The notes under the pieces: generated by a model
Told to the model about the DNA's origin: nothing
Database searches by the model: none
Seen by the model: the letters and a program-made list of their open reading frames with translations, nothing else
DNA from: JAEUOS01 sp965279115
GTDB taxonomy: Bacteria; Pseudomonadota; Gammaproteobacteria; Burkholderiales; JAEUOS01
NCBI GenBank assembly: GCA_965279115.1
Contig: OZ257137.1
Location: 3,410,001 to 3,474,000, forward strand
Reading direction: 5' to 3'
Length of the DNA stretch: 64,000 bases
Program-made: the position numbers and the translations under genes
Shown here: piece by piece, positions 44,230 through 53,015 of the stretch
How the letters are laid out: each line of letters begins with the position of its first letter
How positions within the stretch are numbered: the stretch's first letter is position 1

Positions 44230-45758
44230 TGAGCACGACCCACGCGGACCCCACCACCGGCATAGAGCCTGCGCCAGCCGAGCCGAAGTCCGGCGGCAAG
44301 ATCATTTGCAATGCCTGCCCGGTGCTGTGCAACATCAGCGAGGGCCGCAGCGGCGCGTGTGACCGCTACGCCAACGTGCAAGGCGTGCTGACACGCCTCG
44401 ACCCGCTGGTGCTGACCGCGCGCACCCTGGACGAAAAGGGCGAACTGGTCGCCTTTGGCGGCAAGCCCTGGGACGGCAACCCGCTCGACAACTCGTCGGT
44501 CGACGCCGACACCTCGCCGGTATTCGTCACCGGCATCGGCTCGACCACCACCTACCCGGACTACAAGCCGGCCCCCTTCATCGTGGCCTCGAAGCACCAG
44601 GGAGTCGACACCGTCACCGTGGTCACCGAGGGCGTGTTCAGCTACTGCAGCTTCAAGATCAAAATCGACACCGACCGCTACATCGGGCCCGAGCAGGCCA
44701 GCGTGAAGCATGACGGCGAAGTCGTCGGCCATGTGACTACCGCCGAGTACGGGTCGCAGATGCTCTCGCTGGGCGGTGTCCACCATCTCACCGGCGGCTC
44801 CAAGCGCGAAGGCAAGGTGACCTGCCAGGTGATGATGGACCTGGGCAACAAGAAGCCCGTGGAATTGCAGATCGAAGGCGGCTCCACCCTGGTGGTGCAG
44901 GCCGGCAAGCCGCCTGTCATCAACGGCGTGGTCGAGAAGCGCATGCGGGTGGGCTGCGGGTCCGCCACCATCGGCATTTTCGCGCCGCAATGGAAAGAGC
45001 ATGTAGACGAGGTGATCGTGGTCGATGACCACATCACCGGCGTGCTCACCGAGCACCAGGCCGGCAAGTACATCGATATGCAGCCTTCCGGCATCCGCAT
45101 CCGCGGCAAGAAATCCACGCCGGGGCGCTACTTCCAGGTCGCCAACCCCGGCATGGGCTGGGGCGGCACCGACATCACCGACCCGCTCACCATCATCGAC
45201 CGGGTCGACGAGAAGATCGCGCGGCCCGGCATGCGCGTGCTGTTCGTCTCCACCACCGGCGAAGACCACGCCTATTTCATCCTGGACGAAAAGCTGCAGT
45301 TCGTGCCGGCGCCGATGTCGGCGCCGCTACAGAAGGTGGTCGACCGGATCGGCGAGAACTGCGAGCCGGCGCTGTGCACCGTGCTGTTCCTGGGCGGCGC
45401 GGGCGGGTCGCTGCGCGCCGGCGTGACCGACAACCCGATTGCGCTGACGCGCTCGATCAAGGAACTGCTCACCAATGTCACCGCCGGCGGTGCGCCGGCC
45501 TATGTGTGGCCGGGCGGCGGCATCATGATGATGGTCGACGTGATGCGCATGCCCGACAACGCCTTCGGCTATGTGCCCACGCCCGCCATCGTCGCGCCGA
45601 TCGAGTTCATCATGAAGCTCTCCGACTACGAAGCCATGGGCGGCTACATGCATCGCGTGCGGCGCATCGAGGACGTGCTGGCAAGCGAGAAATTCCGCCT
45701 GGTCGCGCAGGACGCGCGCAATCCGTGGCCCATCGGCGAGAAGCCGGTGGTGGGCTAG
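44229..45758 (+). CDS. 6-hydroxynicotinate reductase homologue
   Basis: A 509-residue protein resembling the 6-hydroxynicotinate reductase of anaerobic nicotinate fermentation (Eubacterium barkeri Hnr), which reduces 6-hydroxynicotinate to 1,4,5,6-tetrahydro-6-oxonicotinate. An N-terminal cysteine set, CNACPVLC then GACDRY (C-x2-C-x3-C-x9-C), should hold an iron-sulfur cluster. The remainder is Gly-rich, with NPGMGWGGTDITDP and FLGGAGGSLRAGVTDNPIALT. I choose ATG 44229, overlapping the SDR stop by one base. The substrate is inferred from the homology and from the hydroxylase upstream; the enzyme name in proteobacteria is rarely backed by biochemistry. Confidence 0.78.
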   Translation: MSTTHADPTTGIEPAPAEPKSGGKIICNACPVLCNISEGRSGACDRYANVQGVLTRLDPLVLTARTLDEKGELVAFGGKPWDGNPLDNSSVDADTSPVFVTGIGSTTTYPDYKPAPFIVASKHQGVDTVTVVTEGVFSYCSFKIKIDTDRYIGPEQASVKHDGEVVGHVTTAEYGSQMLSLGGVHHLTGGSKREGKVTCQVMMDLGNKKPVELQIEGGSTLVVQAGKPPVINGVVEKRMRVGCGSATIGIFAPQWKEHVDEVIVVDDHITGVLTEHQAGKYIDMQPSGIRIRGKKSTPGRYFQVANPGMGWGGTDITDPLTIIDRVDEKIARPGMRVLFVSTTGEDHAYFILDEKLQFVPAPMSAPLQKVVDRIGENCEPALCTVLFLGGAGGSLRAGVTDNPIALTRSIKELLTNVTAGGAPAYVWPGGGIMMMVDVMRMPDNAFGYVPTPAIVAPIEFIMKLSDYEAMGGYMHRVRRIEDVLASEKFRLVAQDARNPWPIGEKPVVG

Positions 45759-45762
45759 CCGC

Positions 45763-46635
45763 ATGCTGGCGCCGACTCGCCAGACGCTTTCGCCGGGGCG
45801 CGAGCATTGGCGCCATGGTCCCATCGACCTGGTGATCGAGGCCTGGGGTGAGCCTGACGCGGTCGCCGCCGCTTACTCGGCTGCATGGCAGCGTTTCCAG
45901 GCGGTGCTCGGCGAACTGGTGGGCGAACTGGCGGTGCTCAAGGCGCCGGTAGGCGCAGCCACCGATGTTCGCGCGCCGGTGGCCAGGCGCATGGTAGGCG
46001 CCTGCCTGCCGTTTGCGAGCGGCTTCATCACCTCCATGGCTGCGGTCGCGGGCAGCGTGGCCGACGAGATGGCGGGTTTTTTTGCGATCCCGGGCGTGGC
46101 GCGCGCTTACGTGAACAACGGCGGAGATATCGCGCTGCATCTCGCGCCCGGCCAGACCCTCACCATCGGCGTCGTGCCTGATGCCTACCTGCCGAGCGTC
46201 GACGGCGACGTAGCCATCCATGCCCACAGCCCGGTGCGCGGTGTCGCCACCAGCGGCTGGCGCGGGCGCAGTTTCAGCATGGGCATCGCCGACAGCGTGA
46301 CCGTGCTCGCGCGGTCCGCAGCCGAAGCCGACGCCGCCGCCACGGTCATCGCCAACGCGGTGAATGTCGATCACCCGGCCATCGAGCGGCGCCGTGCCTG
46401 CGACCTGAAGGACGATACGGATCTCGGCCTGCGACTGGTCACGGCAGCGGTCGGCCCACTTCCCGCGCGCCTGGCAGCGGACGCGCTTGACCGGGGTGTG
46501 GCGGTCGCCGAGGAATTGCTCGGCCGTAACCTGATCCTTGGCGCGGCGCTTGCTTTGCAAGGTCAGTGGCGCACCGCAGGTTGCGCCGGGCTGACGGCGC
46601 CGCGCCTATCCTTGCCGGCGCGCTGCGCCGCCTGA
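45763..46635 (+). CDS. UPF0280 (ApbE-like) family protein
   Basis: A 290-residue protein matching the UPF0280/COG2122 group related to ApbE flavin transferases. It has PVARRMVGACLPFASGFITSMAAVAGSVADEM, ARAYVNNGGDIALHLAPGQ, and GVATSGWRGRSFSMGIADSVTVLA, the last resembling the ApbE flavin/metal site. Its biochemical role is unknown. It starts four bases after the 6-hydroxynicotinate reductase homologue, and I recall the two as frequent neighbours. A role in flavin attachment or maturation of that enzyme is a reasonable inference only. Confidence 0.8.
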   Translation: MLAPTRQTLSPGREHWRHGPIDLVIEAWGEPDAVAAAYSAAWQRFQAVLGELVGELAVLKAPVGAATDVRAPVARRMVGACLPFASGFITSMAAVAGSVADEMAGFFAIPGVARAYVNNGGDIALHLAPGQTLTIGVVPDAYLPSVDGDVAIHAHSPVRGVATSGWRGRSFSMGIADSVTVLARSAAEADAAATVIANAVNVDHPAIERRRACDLKDDTDLGLRLVTAAVGPLPARLAADALDRGVAVAEELLGRNLILGAALALQGQWRTAGCAGLTAPRLSLPARCAA

Positions 46636-46658
46636 CCTGAAACCGGAGACTTGCACCC

Positions 46659-47279
46659 ATGGTAACAAAGAGCAACAAGGCCCCGACAACTGCGGACGCT
46701 GTCAAGGTCGACGTGCGCAAGATCGTCACTTCCGTCGAAGAGATCTGGCACGAAGGCGGTCCGCGCGCAAAGAAGCCTTACCGGCGCGGCGCGATCGCCG
46801 CGGTGGTGGCCAATCCCTATGCGGGGCGCTATGTCGAGGACCTCACACCGATGATGGACGCCTTGAAACCGCTCGGCTACCAGCTGGCCGCCGAGCTGAT
46901 CAAGGCGCTGGGCGGCCCGAAGAAGGTCGATGCCTATGGCAAGAGCGTGATCGTCGGTGTCGCCGGGGAGTCGGAGCACGCGGCCTTGTGGCACGTGCCG
47001 GGCGGCTATGGCATGCGCGAGCTGCTCGACAAGTCGTTCGCCATCGTGCCTTCGAGCATCAAGGTGGCACCGGCCGGCACCATCATCGACGTGCCCCTGC
47101 ACCATCGCACCGCGGCCTATGTGCGCAGTCATTTCGACAGCGTCGAGATGCGTGTGCCGGATGCGCCGCGGCCCAATGAAATCGTCTTCATCCTCGCTAT
47201 GGGCGCCGGCGGCCGAGTGCATGACCGCATGGGCGGGCTGAAGGCAAGTGACATTTCCAAGTTCGACGGGCAACGCTGA
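46659..47279 (+). CDS. 'Amino acid synthesis' family protein (PF06684/DUF1185)
   Basis: A 206-residue protein matching the PF06684 family: VRKIVTSVEEIWHEGG, RRGAIAAVVANPYAGRYVEDL, GESEHAALWHVPGGYGMRELL, and APAGTIIDVPLHHRTAAYVRSH. Structures of the family show a chorismate-mutase-like fold with no settled reaction; the family name is historical. It sits in the middle of the hydroxylase/reductase/oxygenase operon, so a lyase, isomerase or hydrolase step on a ring intermediate is possible. Confidence 0.83.
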   Translation: MVTKSNKAPTTADAVKVDVRKIVTSVEEIWHEGGPRAKKPYRRGAIAAVVANPYAGRYVEDLTPMMDALKPLGYQLAAELIKALGGPKKVDAYGKSVIVGVAGESEHAALWHVPGGYGMRELLDKSFAIVPSSIKVAPAGTIIDVPLHHRTAAYVRSHFDSVEMRVPDAPRPNEIVFILAMGAGGRVHDRMGGLKASDISKFDGQR

Positions 47280-47297
47280 TTTTTTTTCGGAGGCTTC

Positions 47298-48011
47298 ATG
47301 CAAAGACGATCATTTCTCTTTAGTGGCGCTACCTGCACCGCGCTGGCCATGCTGGGCGGGGCACGTGCATCGTTCGCCACCGACAAACCCGTCGCTACCG
47401 ATGCGCTGCTGGTGATCGACGTGCAGAACTGCTTCATTCCCGGCGGTTCGCTGGCTGTCAAGGAGGGCGATGCGATCGTGCCGGTGATCAACAAACTGGC
47501 CAAATCCTTCGCCAATGTGGTGGTCACGCAGGACTGGCACACCGCCGACCATGTGTCGTTCGCCTCCCAGCACCCGGGCAAGAAGCCGTTCGAGACTGTC
47601 AAGCTCAAGTACGGCACGCAGGTGTTATGGCCGGATCATTGCGTCCAGGGCACCGAAGGCGCCGCGCTGCACAAGGACCTGTCGATTCCGCATGCGCAGT
47701 TGATGATCCGCAAGGGTTTCCACAAGGACACCGACAGCTATTCCGCGTTTCTCGAGGCCGACCGCAAGACCGTTACCGGGTTGGCGGGCTACCTGAAGGC
47801 GCGCGGCATCAAGCGTGTTTATCTGGCCGGGTTGGCGACTGATTTCTGCGTCGCCTGGAGTGCCCTGGATGCGCGCAAAGCGGGATTTCAGGCGGCCGTA
47901 ATCGAGGACGCCTGCCGCGGCATCGACCTCAATGGATCGCTCGCCAAGGCGTGGGCCGACATGGGCCGTGCTGGCGTCAAGCGCATCAAGTCATCCGACA
48001 TCGCCGCGTAA
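47298..48011 (+). CDS. Tat-exported nicotinamidase-like cysteine hydrolase
   Basis: A 237-residue isochorismatase-fold enzyme closer to nicotinamidase PncA than to other amidohydrolases. The catalytic triad is Asp41 (VIDVQNCF), Lys139 (IRKGFHKDTDSYSAF) and Cys184 (GLATDFCVAWSALDA). Metal-binding residues lie in TQDWHTADHVSF. The N-terminus is a twin-arginine signal (MQRRSFLFSGATCTALAML, cleavage near ASFA), so the mature enzyme should be periplasmic, unusual for PncA. It would convert nicotinamide or a related carboxamide to the acid before uptake by the Liv-type transporter downstream. GGAGG precedes the ATG. Confidence 0.87.
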   Translation: MQRRSFLFSGATCTALAMLGGARASFATDKPVATDALLVIDVQNCFIPGGSLAVKEGDAIVPVINKLAKSFANVVVTQDWHTADHVSFASQHPGKKPFETVKLKYGTQVLWPDHCVQGTEGAALHKDLSIPHAQLMIRKGFHKDTDSYSAFLEADRKTVTGLAGYLKARGIKRVYLAGLATDFCVAWSALDARKAGFQAAVIEDACRGIDLNGSLAKAWADMGRAGVKRIKSSDIAA

Positions 48012-48016
48012 GCATC

Positions 48017-49084
48017 ATGGCCTTTCTCAAGAACTGCTGGTACGCCGCCGCCTGGTGCAACGAGGTCGAGACCGGCAAGCCTTTCGGCCGGCGAATTCTT
48101 GGCACTCCCATGGTGTTCTTTCGCGACAGCCAAGGCAAGCCGGCGGCGTTGCTGGATCGCTGCCCGCATCGATTGCTGCCACTGTCCAAGGGCACGGTAT
48201 CCGGCGATACCCTGGCTTGCGGGTATCACGGCATGGAGTTCGATTGCAGCGGCCAATGCGTGCGCGTGCCCGGGCAGGAGCGCATTCCGCCGGCGGCCAA
48301 GGTGCCCAGCTACCCGGTGGCCGAGCATCTCGGCATGATCTGGGTTTGGCCGGGGGATCCGGCGCTGGCGGACACCGCGAAACTGTTCGACAAGCTCCCG
48401 CAGTGGGCCCTGTCCCAGGGGCCCAACCCGACATGGGGCCTCAACTGCGGCCCGTACACGCACGTGAAGTGCAATTACCAGTTGCTCACCGAGAACCTGG
48501 TCGATCCGGCGCATGTCACCTACGTGCACAAGTCGACCCTCGGCACGCCGGCCATGGCCGATATTCCCATCGAAACCACGCAGATCGGTGACACGCTGCT
48601 GGTGACGCGCTGGACACTGGATTCGCCCGCCGCCCCCATCCTGCAGCGTTTCGGCAAATGGCCGGGCAATGTGGATCGCTGGCAGTATTACTGGCTCTAT
48701 CCGCCCTCCATCGCGGTGGTCGATTTCGGCTCGCATACGCCAGGCATGGAGCATACCGATGCGGCCCGCGACGCAGGGGTACGGATATACTCGTGCCACT
48801 TTCTGACCCCCGAAACCGAAGCCTCGACGCACTATTTCTGGCTGCAATTGCGCAATTTCGCCCAGACCGACGCAAGCGTTTCACAGGACATCACCGACCA
48901 GCTGATCATGGCGTTTTCGGAGGACAAGGCGATTCTCGAAGCGATCCAGCAGTCGGAGGCCGAGCCCTTCGTGGAGGAACGCGTCAAGCTCGCACTGGAT
49001 TCCGGTAGCGTGCGCCTGCGCCGTACCGTCGCACGCATGATCGCCGATGAAGAGGCCAAAGCGGCCGAGGCAACGAACCACTGA
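48017..49084 (+). CDS. Rieske non-heme iron oxygenase, alpha subunit (VanA-like)
   Basis: A 355-residue aromatic-ring or O-demethylating oxygenase. The Rieske [2Fe-2S] ligands are in DRCPHR and CGYHGMEFD. The mononuclear iron site is in ENLVDPAHVTYVH. The layout follows vanillate demethylase-type oxygenases. I choose ATG 48017, five bases after the previous stop, giving the standard N-terminus MAFLKNCWYAAAW. No ferredoxin-reductase partner is adjacent, so an unlinked reductase must supply electrons. In this operon it probably hydroxylates or cleaves a substituent from the heteroaromatic substrate. Confidence 0.92.
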   Translation: MAFLKNCWYAAAWCNEVETGKPFGRRILGTPMVFFRDSQGKPAALLDRCPHRLLPLSKGTVSGDTLACGYHGMEFDCSGQCVRVPGQERIPPAAKVPSYPVAEHLGMIWVWPGDPALADTAKLFDKLPQWALSQGPNPTWGLNCGPYTHVKCNYQLLTENLVDPAHVTYVHKSTLGTPAMADIPIETTQIGDTLLVTRWTLDSPAAPILQRFGKWPGNVDRWQYYWLYPPSIAVVDFGSHTPGMEHTDAARDAGVRIYSCHFLTPETEASTHYFWLQLRNFAQTDASVSQDITDQLIMAFSEDKAILEAIQQSEAEPFVEERVKLALDSGSVRLRRTVARMIADEEAKAAEATNH

Positions 49085-49104
49085 TTCACCCGAGGAGAAA
49101 CATC

Positions 49105-50307
49105 ATGAAGGTTTTCCGCAAACTCGTGCTTGCCCTGGCCGTAACGACCCTCGCGGGCGGTGTGGCGCAGGCCCAGCAAAAGCCGATCCGCATCGGCGAG
49201 ATCAACAGCTACAAGGCACAACCAGCCTTCCTTGACCCGTACAAGAAGGCGATGGATCTCGCCGTCGAGGAGGTCAATGCCGCCGGCGGCATCAACGGCC
49301 GCAAGCTCGAACTGGTGATCCGCGACGACGGCGGCAACCCGGGAGATGCCGTGCGCGTGGCCGAGGAACTGGTCTCGCGTGAAAAGGTGGACCTGCTGGC
49401 CGGCGGTTTCCTGTCGCACATCGGCCTTGCCCTGACCGACTTCGCCAAGCAGAAGAAGACCTTCTTCCTGGCTACCGAACCGCTGACTGACAAGATCGTC
49501 TGGCAAAACGGCAACAAGTACACCTTCCGCTTGCGCACCTCCACCTACATGCAGGCCGCCATGCTCGTGCCTGAAGCGGCCAAGATGAAGAAAAAGCGCT
49601 GGGCCTTCGTGTATCCCAACTACGAATACGGCCAGTCGGCCGTGGCGACCTTCAAGGAGCAATTGAAGAAGGCCCAGCCCGACGTGGAATTCGTCGGCGA
49701 GCAGGCACCGCCACTTGGCCGTATTGATCCGGGCGCGGTGGTGCAGGCGCTGGCCGATGCCAAGCCGGATGCCATCTTCAACGTGCTCTTTGGCGCCGAC
49801 CTCGCACGGTTTGTCCGTGAAGGCAATACCCGCGGCCTGTTCAAGGGCCGTGAGGTCGTCAGCCTGCTTACCGGCGAACCGGAATACATCGACCCGCTCA
49901 AGGACGAAACGCCTGAAGGCTGGCTGGTGACTGGCTATCCCTGGTACGGCATCGACACGCCCGAGCACAAGTCCTTCTTCATCGCGTATCACAAGAAGTA
50001 CAACGACTATCCGCGCCTGGGCTCGGTGGTCGGTTACGCCACCATCAAGGCGCTCGCAGCCGGGCTGAAGAAAGCCAACTCCACCGACACCGAAAAGCTG
50101 ATCGCTGCCTTCCGCGGCCTGACCTTCGAAACGCCGTTTGGCAAGGCAACCTTCCGTCCGCAGGACCACCAGTCCACCATGGGCGCCTATGTCGGCAAGA
50201 CCACCGTGCGCGGCGGCAAGGGCGAAATGAAGGACTACAAGTACTACGACGGCGCGGCCTATTTCCCGAGCGATGCCGAAGTCGCGAAGATGCGCCCTGC
50301 CAATTGA
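49105..50307 (+). CDS. ABC transporter substrate-binding protein (LivK-like)
   Basis: A 400-residue periplasmic binding protein with a signal peptide (MKVFRKLVLALAVTTLAGGVAQAQ) and the type-I fold of branched-chain amino-acid-type receptors: GEINSYKAQPAFLDPYKKAMDLAVEEVNAAGG, KLELVIRDDGGNPGDAVRVAEELV, and FVYPNYEYGQSAVATFK. In many proteobacteria such receptors bind aromatic or heteroaromatic acids rather than leucine. It sits between the oxygenase and the permease genes and is followed by a strong hairpin terminator, which should raise its expression over the downstream transporter genes. Confidence 0.93.
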   Translation: MKVFRKLVLALAVTTLAGGVAQAQQKPIRIGEINSYKAQPAFLDPYKKAMDLAVEEVNAAGGINGRKLELVIRDDGGNPGDAVRVAEELVSREKVDLLAGGFLSHIGLALTDFAKQKKTFFLATEPLTDKIVWQNGNKYTFRLRTSTYMQAAMLVPEAAKMKKKRWAFVYPNYEYGQSAVATFKEQLKKAQPDVEFVGEQAPPLGRIDPGAVVQALADAKPDAIFNVLFGADLARFVREGNTRGLFKGREVVSLLTGEPEYIDPLKDETPEGWLVTGYPWYGIDTPEHKSFFIAYHKKYNDYPRLGSVVGYATIKALAAGLKKANSTDTEKLIAAFRGLTFETPFGKATFRPQDHQSTMGAYVGKTTVRGGKGEMKDYKYYDGAAYFPSDAEVAKMRPAN

Positions 50308-50338
50308 AGGTTTCTTGAAACCTGACTGCGGCAATCAC

Positions 50339-50367
50339 AATGGCCGCCCGCGGGCGGCCATTGTTTT
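50339..50367 (+). terminator. Hairpin terminator between LivK-like and permease genes
   Basis: A perfect inverted repeat AATGGCCGCCC / GGGCGGCCATT (50339-50349 and 50352-50362) followed by GTTTT. It lies inside a transport gene set, so partial termination that favours the binding protein is likely. A smaller repeat, AGGTTTC-TT-GAAACCT, precedes it at 50308-50323. Confidence 0.75.
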
Positions 50368-50391
50368 GCCCCCTGAACCCTCGGCCATCGC

Positions 50392-52275
50392 ATGAGCCTT
50401 GATGCCATCGCCGTCCAGTTCCTCAACGGGCTGGCCGGCGCCTCGACACTGTTCCTGATCGCGGTGGGTCTATCGCTGATCTTCGGCGTCACGCGTATCG
50501 TCAACTTCGCGCATGGGTCGTTCTACATGCTGGGGATTTACGTCGCCTATACCGTAGTGGCCCGCATGGGCGGTACCATGCTCGGCTTCTGGGCCTCGAT
50601 CCTGATCGCAGCGCTTGCCGTCGCCGTCATCGGCGTCATCGTGGAACTGCTGCTGTTGCGGCGCATCTACCAGGCGCCGGAACTGTTCCAGTTGCTGGCC
50701 ACCTTTGCCATCGTCCTGATCGTGCGCGACGCGACCCTGGCCATCTGGGGACCTGAAGACCTGCTTGGGCCGCGCGCGCCGGGCCTGAAGGGCTCGGTCG
50801 AAGTGCTGGGCCGGCAATTCCCGCAATACGACCTGGTGCTTATTTTCATCGGGCCGGCGGTCCTGAGCGTGCTCTGGTTCATCCTGTCGCGTACCCGCTT
50901 CGGAGTGCTGATTCGCGCCGCCACCCAGGACCGCGAAATGGTCGGCGCACTGGGCGTCAACCAGGCGTGGCTCTTCACGGCGGTGTTCGCCCTGGGCGCC
51001 TTTCTCGCCGCCCTGGGGGGCGCACTGCAGGCGCCGCGCGAACCGGCCAATCTCGGACTCGACCTGGTGGCCATCGGCGAGGCCTTCGTGGTGGTGGTGG
51101 TCGGCGGCATGGGCAGCATTCCCGGCGCGTTCCTGGCGGCGCTCCTGATCGCGGAAATCAAGGCCATGTGCTTCGCCATTGGCCAGACCACCCTGTTCGG
51201 CGTGAGCTTCTCGTTCTCCAAGCTCACGCTGGTGGTCGAATTCCTTGTGATGGCCGCCGTGTTGATCTGGCGCCCCTGGGGTCTGATGGGAAGGCAGGGC
51301 GCCGCCACCCGCAACGCCGCCGAGATCGAGGCACCCCTGGCGCCGGCCGATGCGCGCACGCGCAAGTTCGGCTGGGCGGTGCTGATAGTCCTGCTGTTGC
51401 TGCCAGTGGTTTCGATGGCTTTTCCGTACACCGTGGTGCTGGCCATCGACATCCTGATCGCCGTGCTGTTCGCGGTGAGCCTGCACTTCATCATGGGGCC
51501 CGGGGGCATGCATTCGTTCGGCCATGCGGCCTATTTCGGCCTGGGGGCCTATGGTGCGGGCCTGCTGGTCAAGCAGCTCGGCTGGCCGATGGAAGGCGCG
51601 TTTGTCGCAGGCCCCGTCCTGGCGGTCATCGGTGCGGTGGTGTTCGGCTGGTTTTGCGTGCGCTTGTCCGGCGTGTATCTGGCCATGCTGACCCTCGCGT
51701 TCGGGCAGATCGTCTGGTCCGTGGCTTTCCAGTTCGATGACTTGACCGGGGGCAGCAACGGCATCGTCGGGGTTTGGCCCGCGGAGTGGCTGTCCGAGAA
51801 ATGGGCTTACTACTACCTCACGCTGGCATGCACGCTGGCCGGCGTGCTGCTCCTGTGGCGGGTGCTGCTGTCGCCCTTCGGCTATGCGCTGCGCGCCGGC
51901 CGCGACTCACCCCTGCGGGCCGACGCGATCGGCATCGACGTATTCCGCGTGCAGTGGGCCGCCTTCGTGCTGGCTGGTTCCGTGTGCGGTGTCACCGGCG
52001 CACTGTTCGCGTTTTCCAAGGGTTCCATCGCGCCGGAGGCCATCAGTGTCGGGCGCTCCATCGACGGCCTGGTGATGGTGCTGCTGGGCGGGGTGCAGAC
52101 GCTGGCCGGGCCCGTCGTAGGCGCCAGTCTCTTCACCTGGCTGCAGGACCTGATCGCACGCGAATTCCAGTACTGGCGCGCCGCGCTGGGCTTCACCATC
52201 CTGGTGCTGGTGCTGGTGTTCCCGCAGGGCGTGGCCGGCTCGATCAAGCGCATGTTCGTGAAGGAGGCGACATGA
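50392..52275 (+). CDS. Fused LivH-LivM branched-chain-type ABC permease
   Basis: A 627-residue inner-membrane protein that joins both permeases of a Liv-type transporter. The LivH half (to ~295) has NGLAGASTLFLIAVGLSLIFGVTRIVNFAHGSFYML and FVVVVVGGMGSIPGAFLAAL. The LivM half (~325-627) has LHFIMGPGGMHSFGHAAYFGLGAYGAG and LAGSVCGVTGALFAF. A cytoplasmic linker rich in Ala and charged residues separates them (about 300-320). It overlaps the ATPase gene by four bases. Confidence 0.93.
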   Translation: MSLDAIAVQFLNGLAGASTLFLIAVGLSLIFGVTRIVNFAHGSFYMLGIYVAYTVVARMGGTMLGFWASILIAALAVAVIGVIVELLLLRRIYQAPELFQLLATFAIVLIVRDATLAIWGPEDLLGPRAPGLKGSVEVLGRQFPQYDLVLIFIGPAVLSVLWFILSRTRFGVLIRAATQDREMVGALGVNQAWLFTAVFALGAFLAALGGALQAPREPANLGLDLVAIGEAFVVVVVGGMGSIPGAFLAALLIAEIKAMCFAIGQTTLFGVSFSFSKLTLVVEFLVMAAVLIWRPWGLMGRQGAATRNAAEIEAPLAPADARTRKFGWAVLIVLLLLPVVSMAFPYTVVLAIDILIAVLFAVSLHFIMGPGGMHSFGHAAYFGLGAYGAGLLVKQLGWPMEGAFVAGPVLAVIGAVVFGWFCVRLSGVYLAMLTLAFGQIVWSVAFQFDDLTGGSNGIVGVWPAEWLSEKWAYYYLTLACTLAGVLLLWRVLLSPFGYALRAGRDSPLRADAIGIDVFRVQWAAFVLAGSVCGVTGALFAFSKGSIAPEAISVGRSIDGLVMVLLGGVQTLAGPVVGASLFTWLQDLIAREFQYWRAALGFTILVLVLVFPQGVAGSIKRMFVKEAT

Positions 52276-53015
52276 GCCTCCTCAAGGTGGTTGGCCTCAC
52301 CAAATCGTTCGGCGGCGTGCGCGCGGTCGGCAATGTGAGCTTCGAGGTGGGCGCGGGCGAGCTGCTCGCGCTGATCGGCCCCAATGGCGCAGGCAAGTCA
52401 ACCTGCTTCAACATGCTCAACGGGCAACTCAGCCCGGACGCCGGCAGCATCGAATTCGAAGGCCGGCAGATCGTCGGCCTGAAGCCGCGCCAGGTGTGGC
52501 GCCTGGGCGTGGGGCGCACCTTCCAGATCACCGCGACCTTCAGTTCCATGACGGTTCGCGAGAACGTGCAGGTCGCGCTCCTGTCCCATCGCGGCGGCCT
52601 CACCAACCTGTGGCGCCGTGCGCGCGACCAGTACGCCGCCGATGCGGACGAGCTTCTCGACCGGGTGGGCATGAAAGCGCAGGCCGACCGGCCTTGCTCG
52701 GTGCTGGCCTATGGCGACCTGAAACGCCTGGAACTCGCCGTGGCGCTGGCGAACAAGCCGCGCCTGCTGCTGATGGATGAACCCACCGCCGGCATGGCAC
52801 CCAAGGAGCGGGTGGCGCTGATGGCCCTGGCGGCTGAAATCGTCAAAACCGACCACATTGGCGTGCTCTTCACCGAGCACGACATGGATGTGGTGTTTAC
52901 CCATGCGTCGCGCATGATCGTGCTCAACCGCGGGCAACTCATCGCCGAGGGCGAGCCACAGGCGGTGAGGGCGAATGAGGAAGTGCAGCGCATCTACCTG
53001 GGGAGCCGGCACTGA
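52272..53015 (+). CDS. Liv-type ABC transporter ATP-binding protein (LivG-like)
   Basis: A 247-residue ATPase. Walker A is GPNGAGKST, the Q-loop region GRTFQITATF, the signature segment LAYGDLKRLELAVAL (a divergent form of LSGGQ, as in LivG proteins), Walker B LLLMDEPTAGM, and the H-loop in FTEHDMDVV. I choose ATG 52272 in the ATGA overlap with the permease; the frame open upstream is not coding. The stop overlaps the LivF start by one base. Confidence 0.93.
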   Translation: MSLLKVVGLTKSFGGVRAVGNVSFEVGAGELLALIGPNGAGKSTCFNMLNGQLSPDAGSIEFEGRQIVGLKPRQVWRLGVGRTFQITATFSSMTVRENVQVALLSHRGGLTNLWRRARDQYAADADELLDRVGMKAQADRPCSVLAYGDLKRLELAVALANKPRLLLMDEPTAGMAPKERVALMALAAEIVKTDHIGVLFTEHDMDVVFTHASRMIVLNRGQLIAEGEPQAVRANEEVQRIYLGSRH

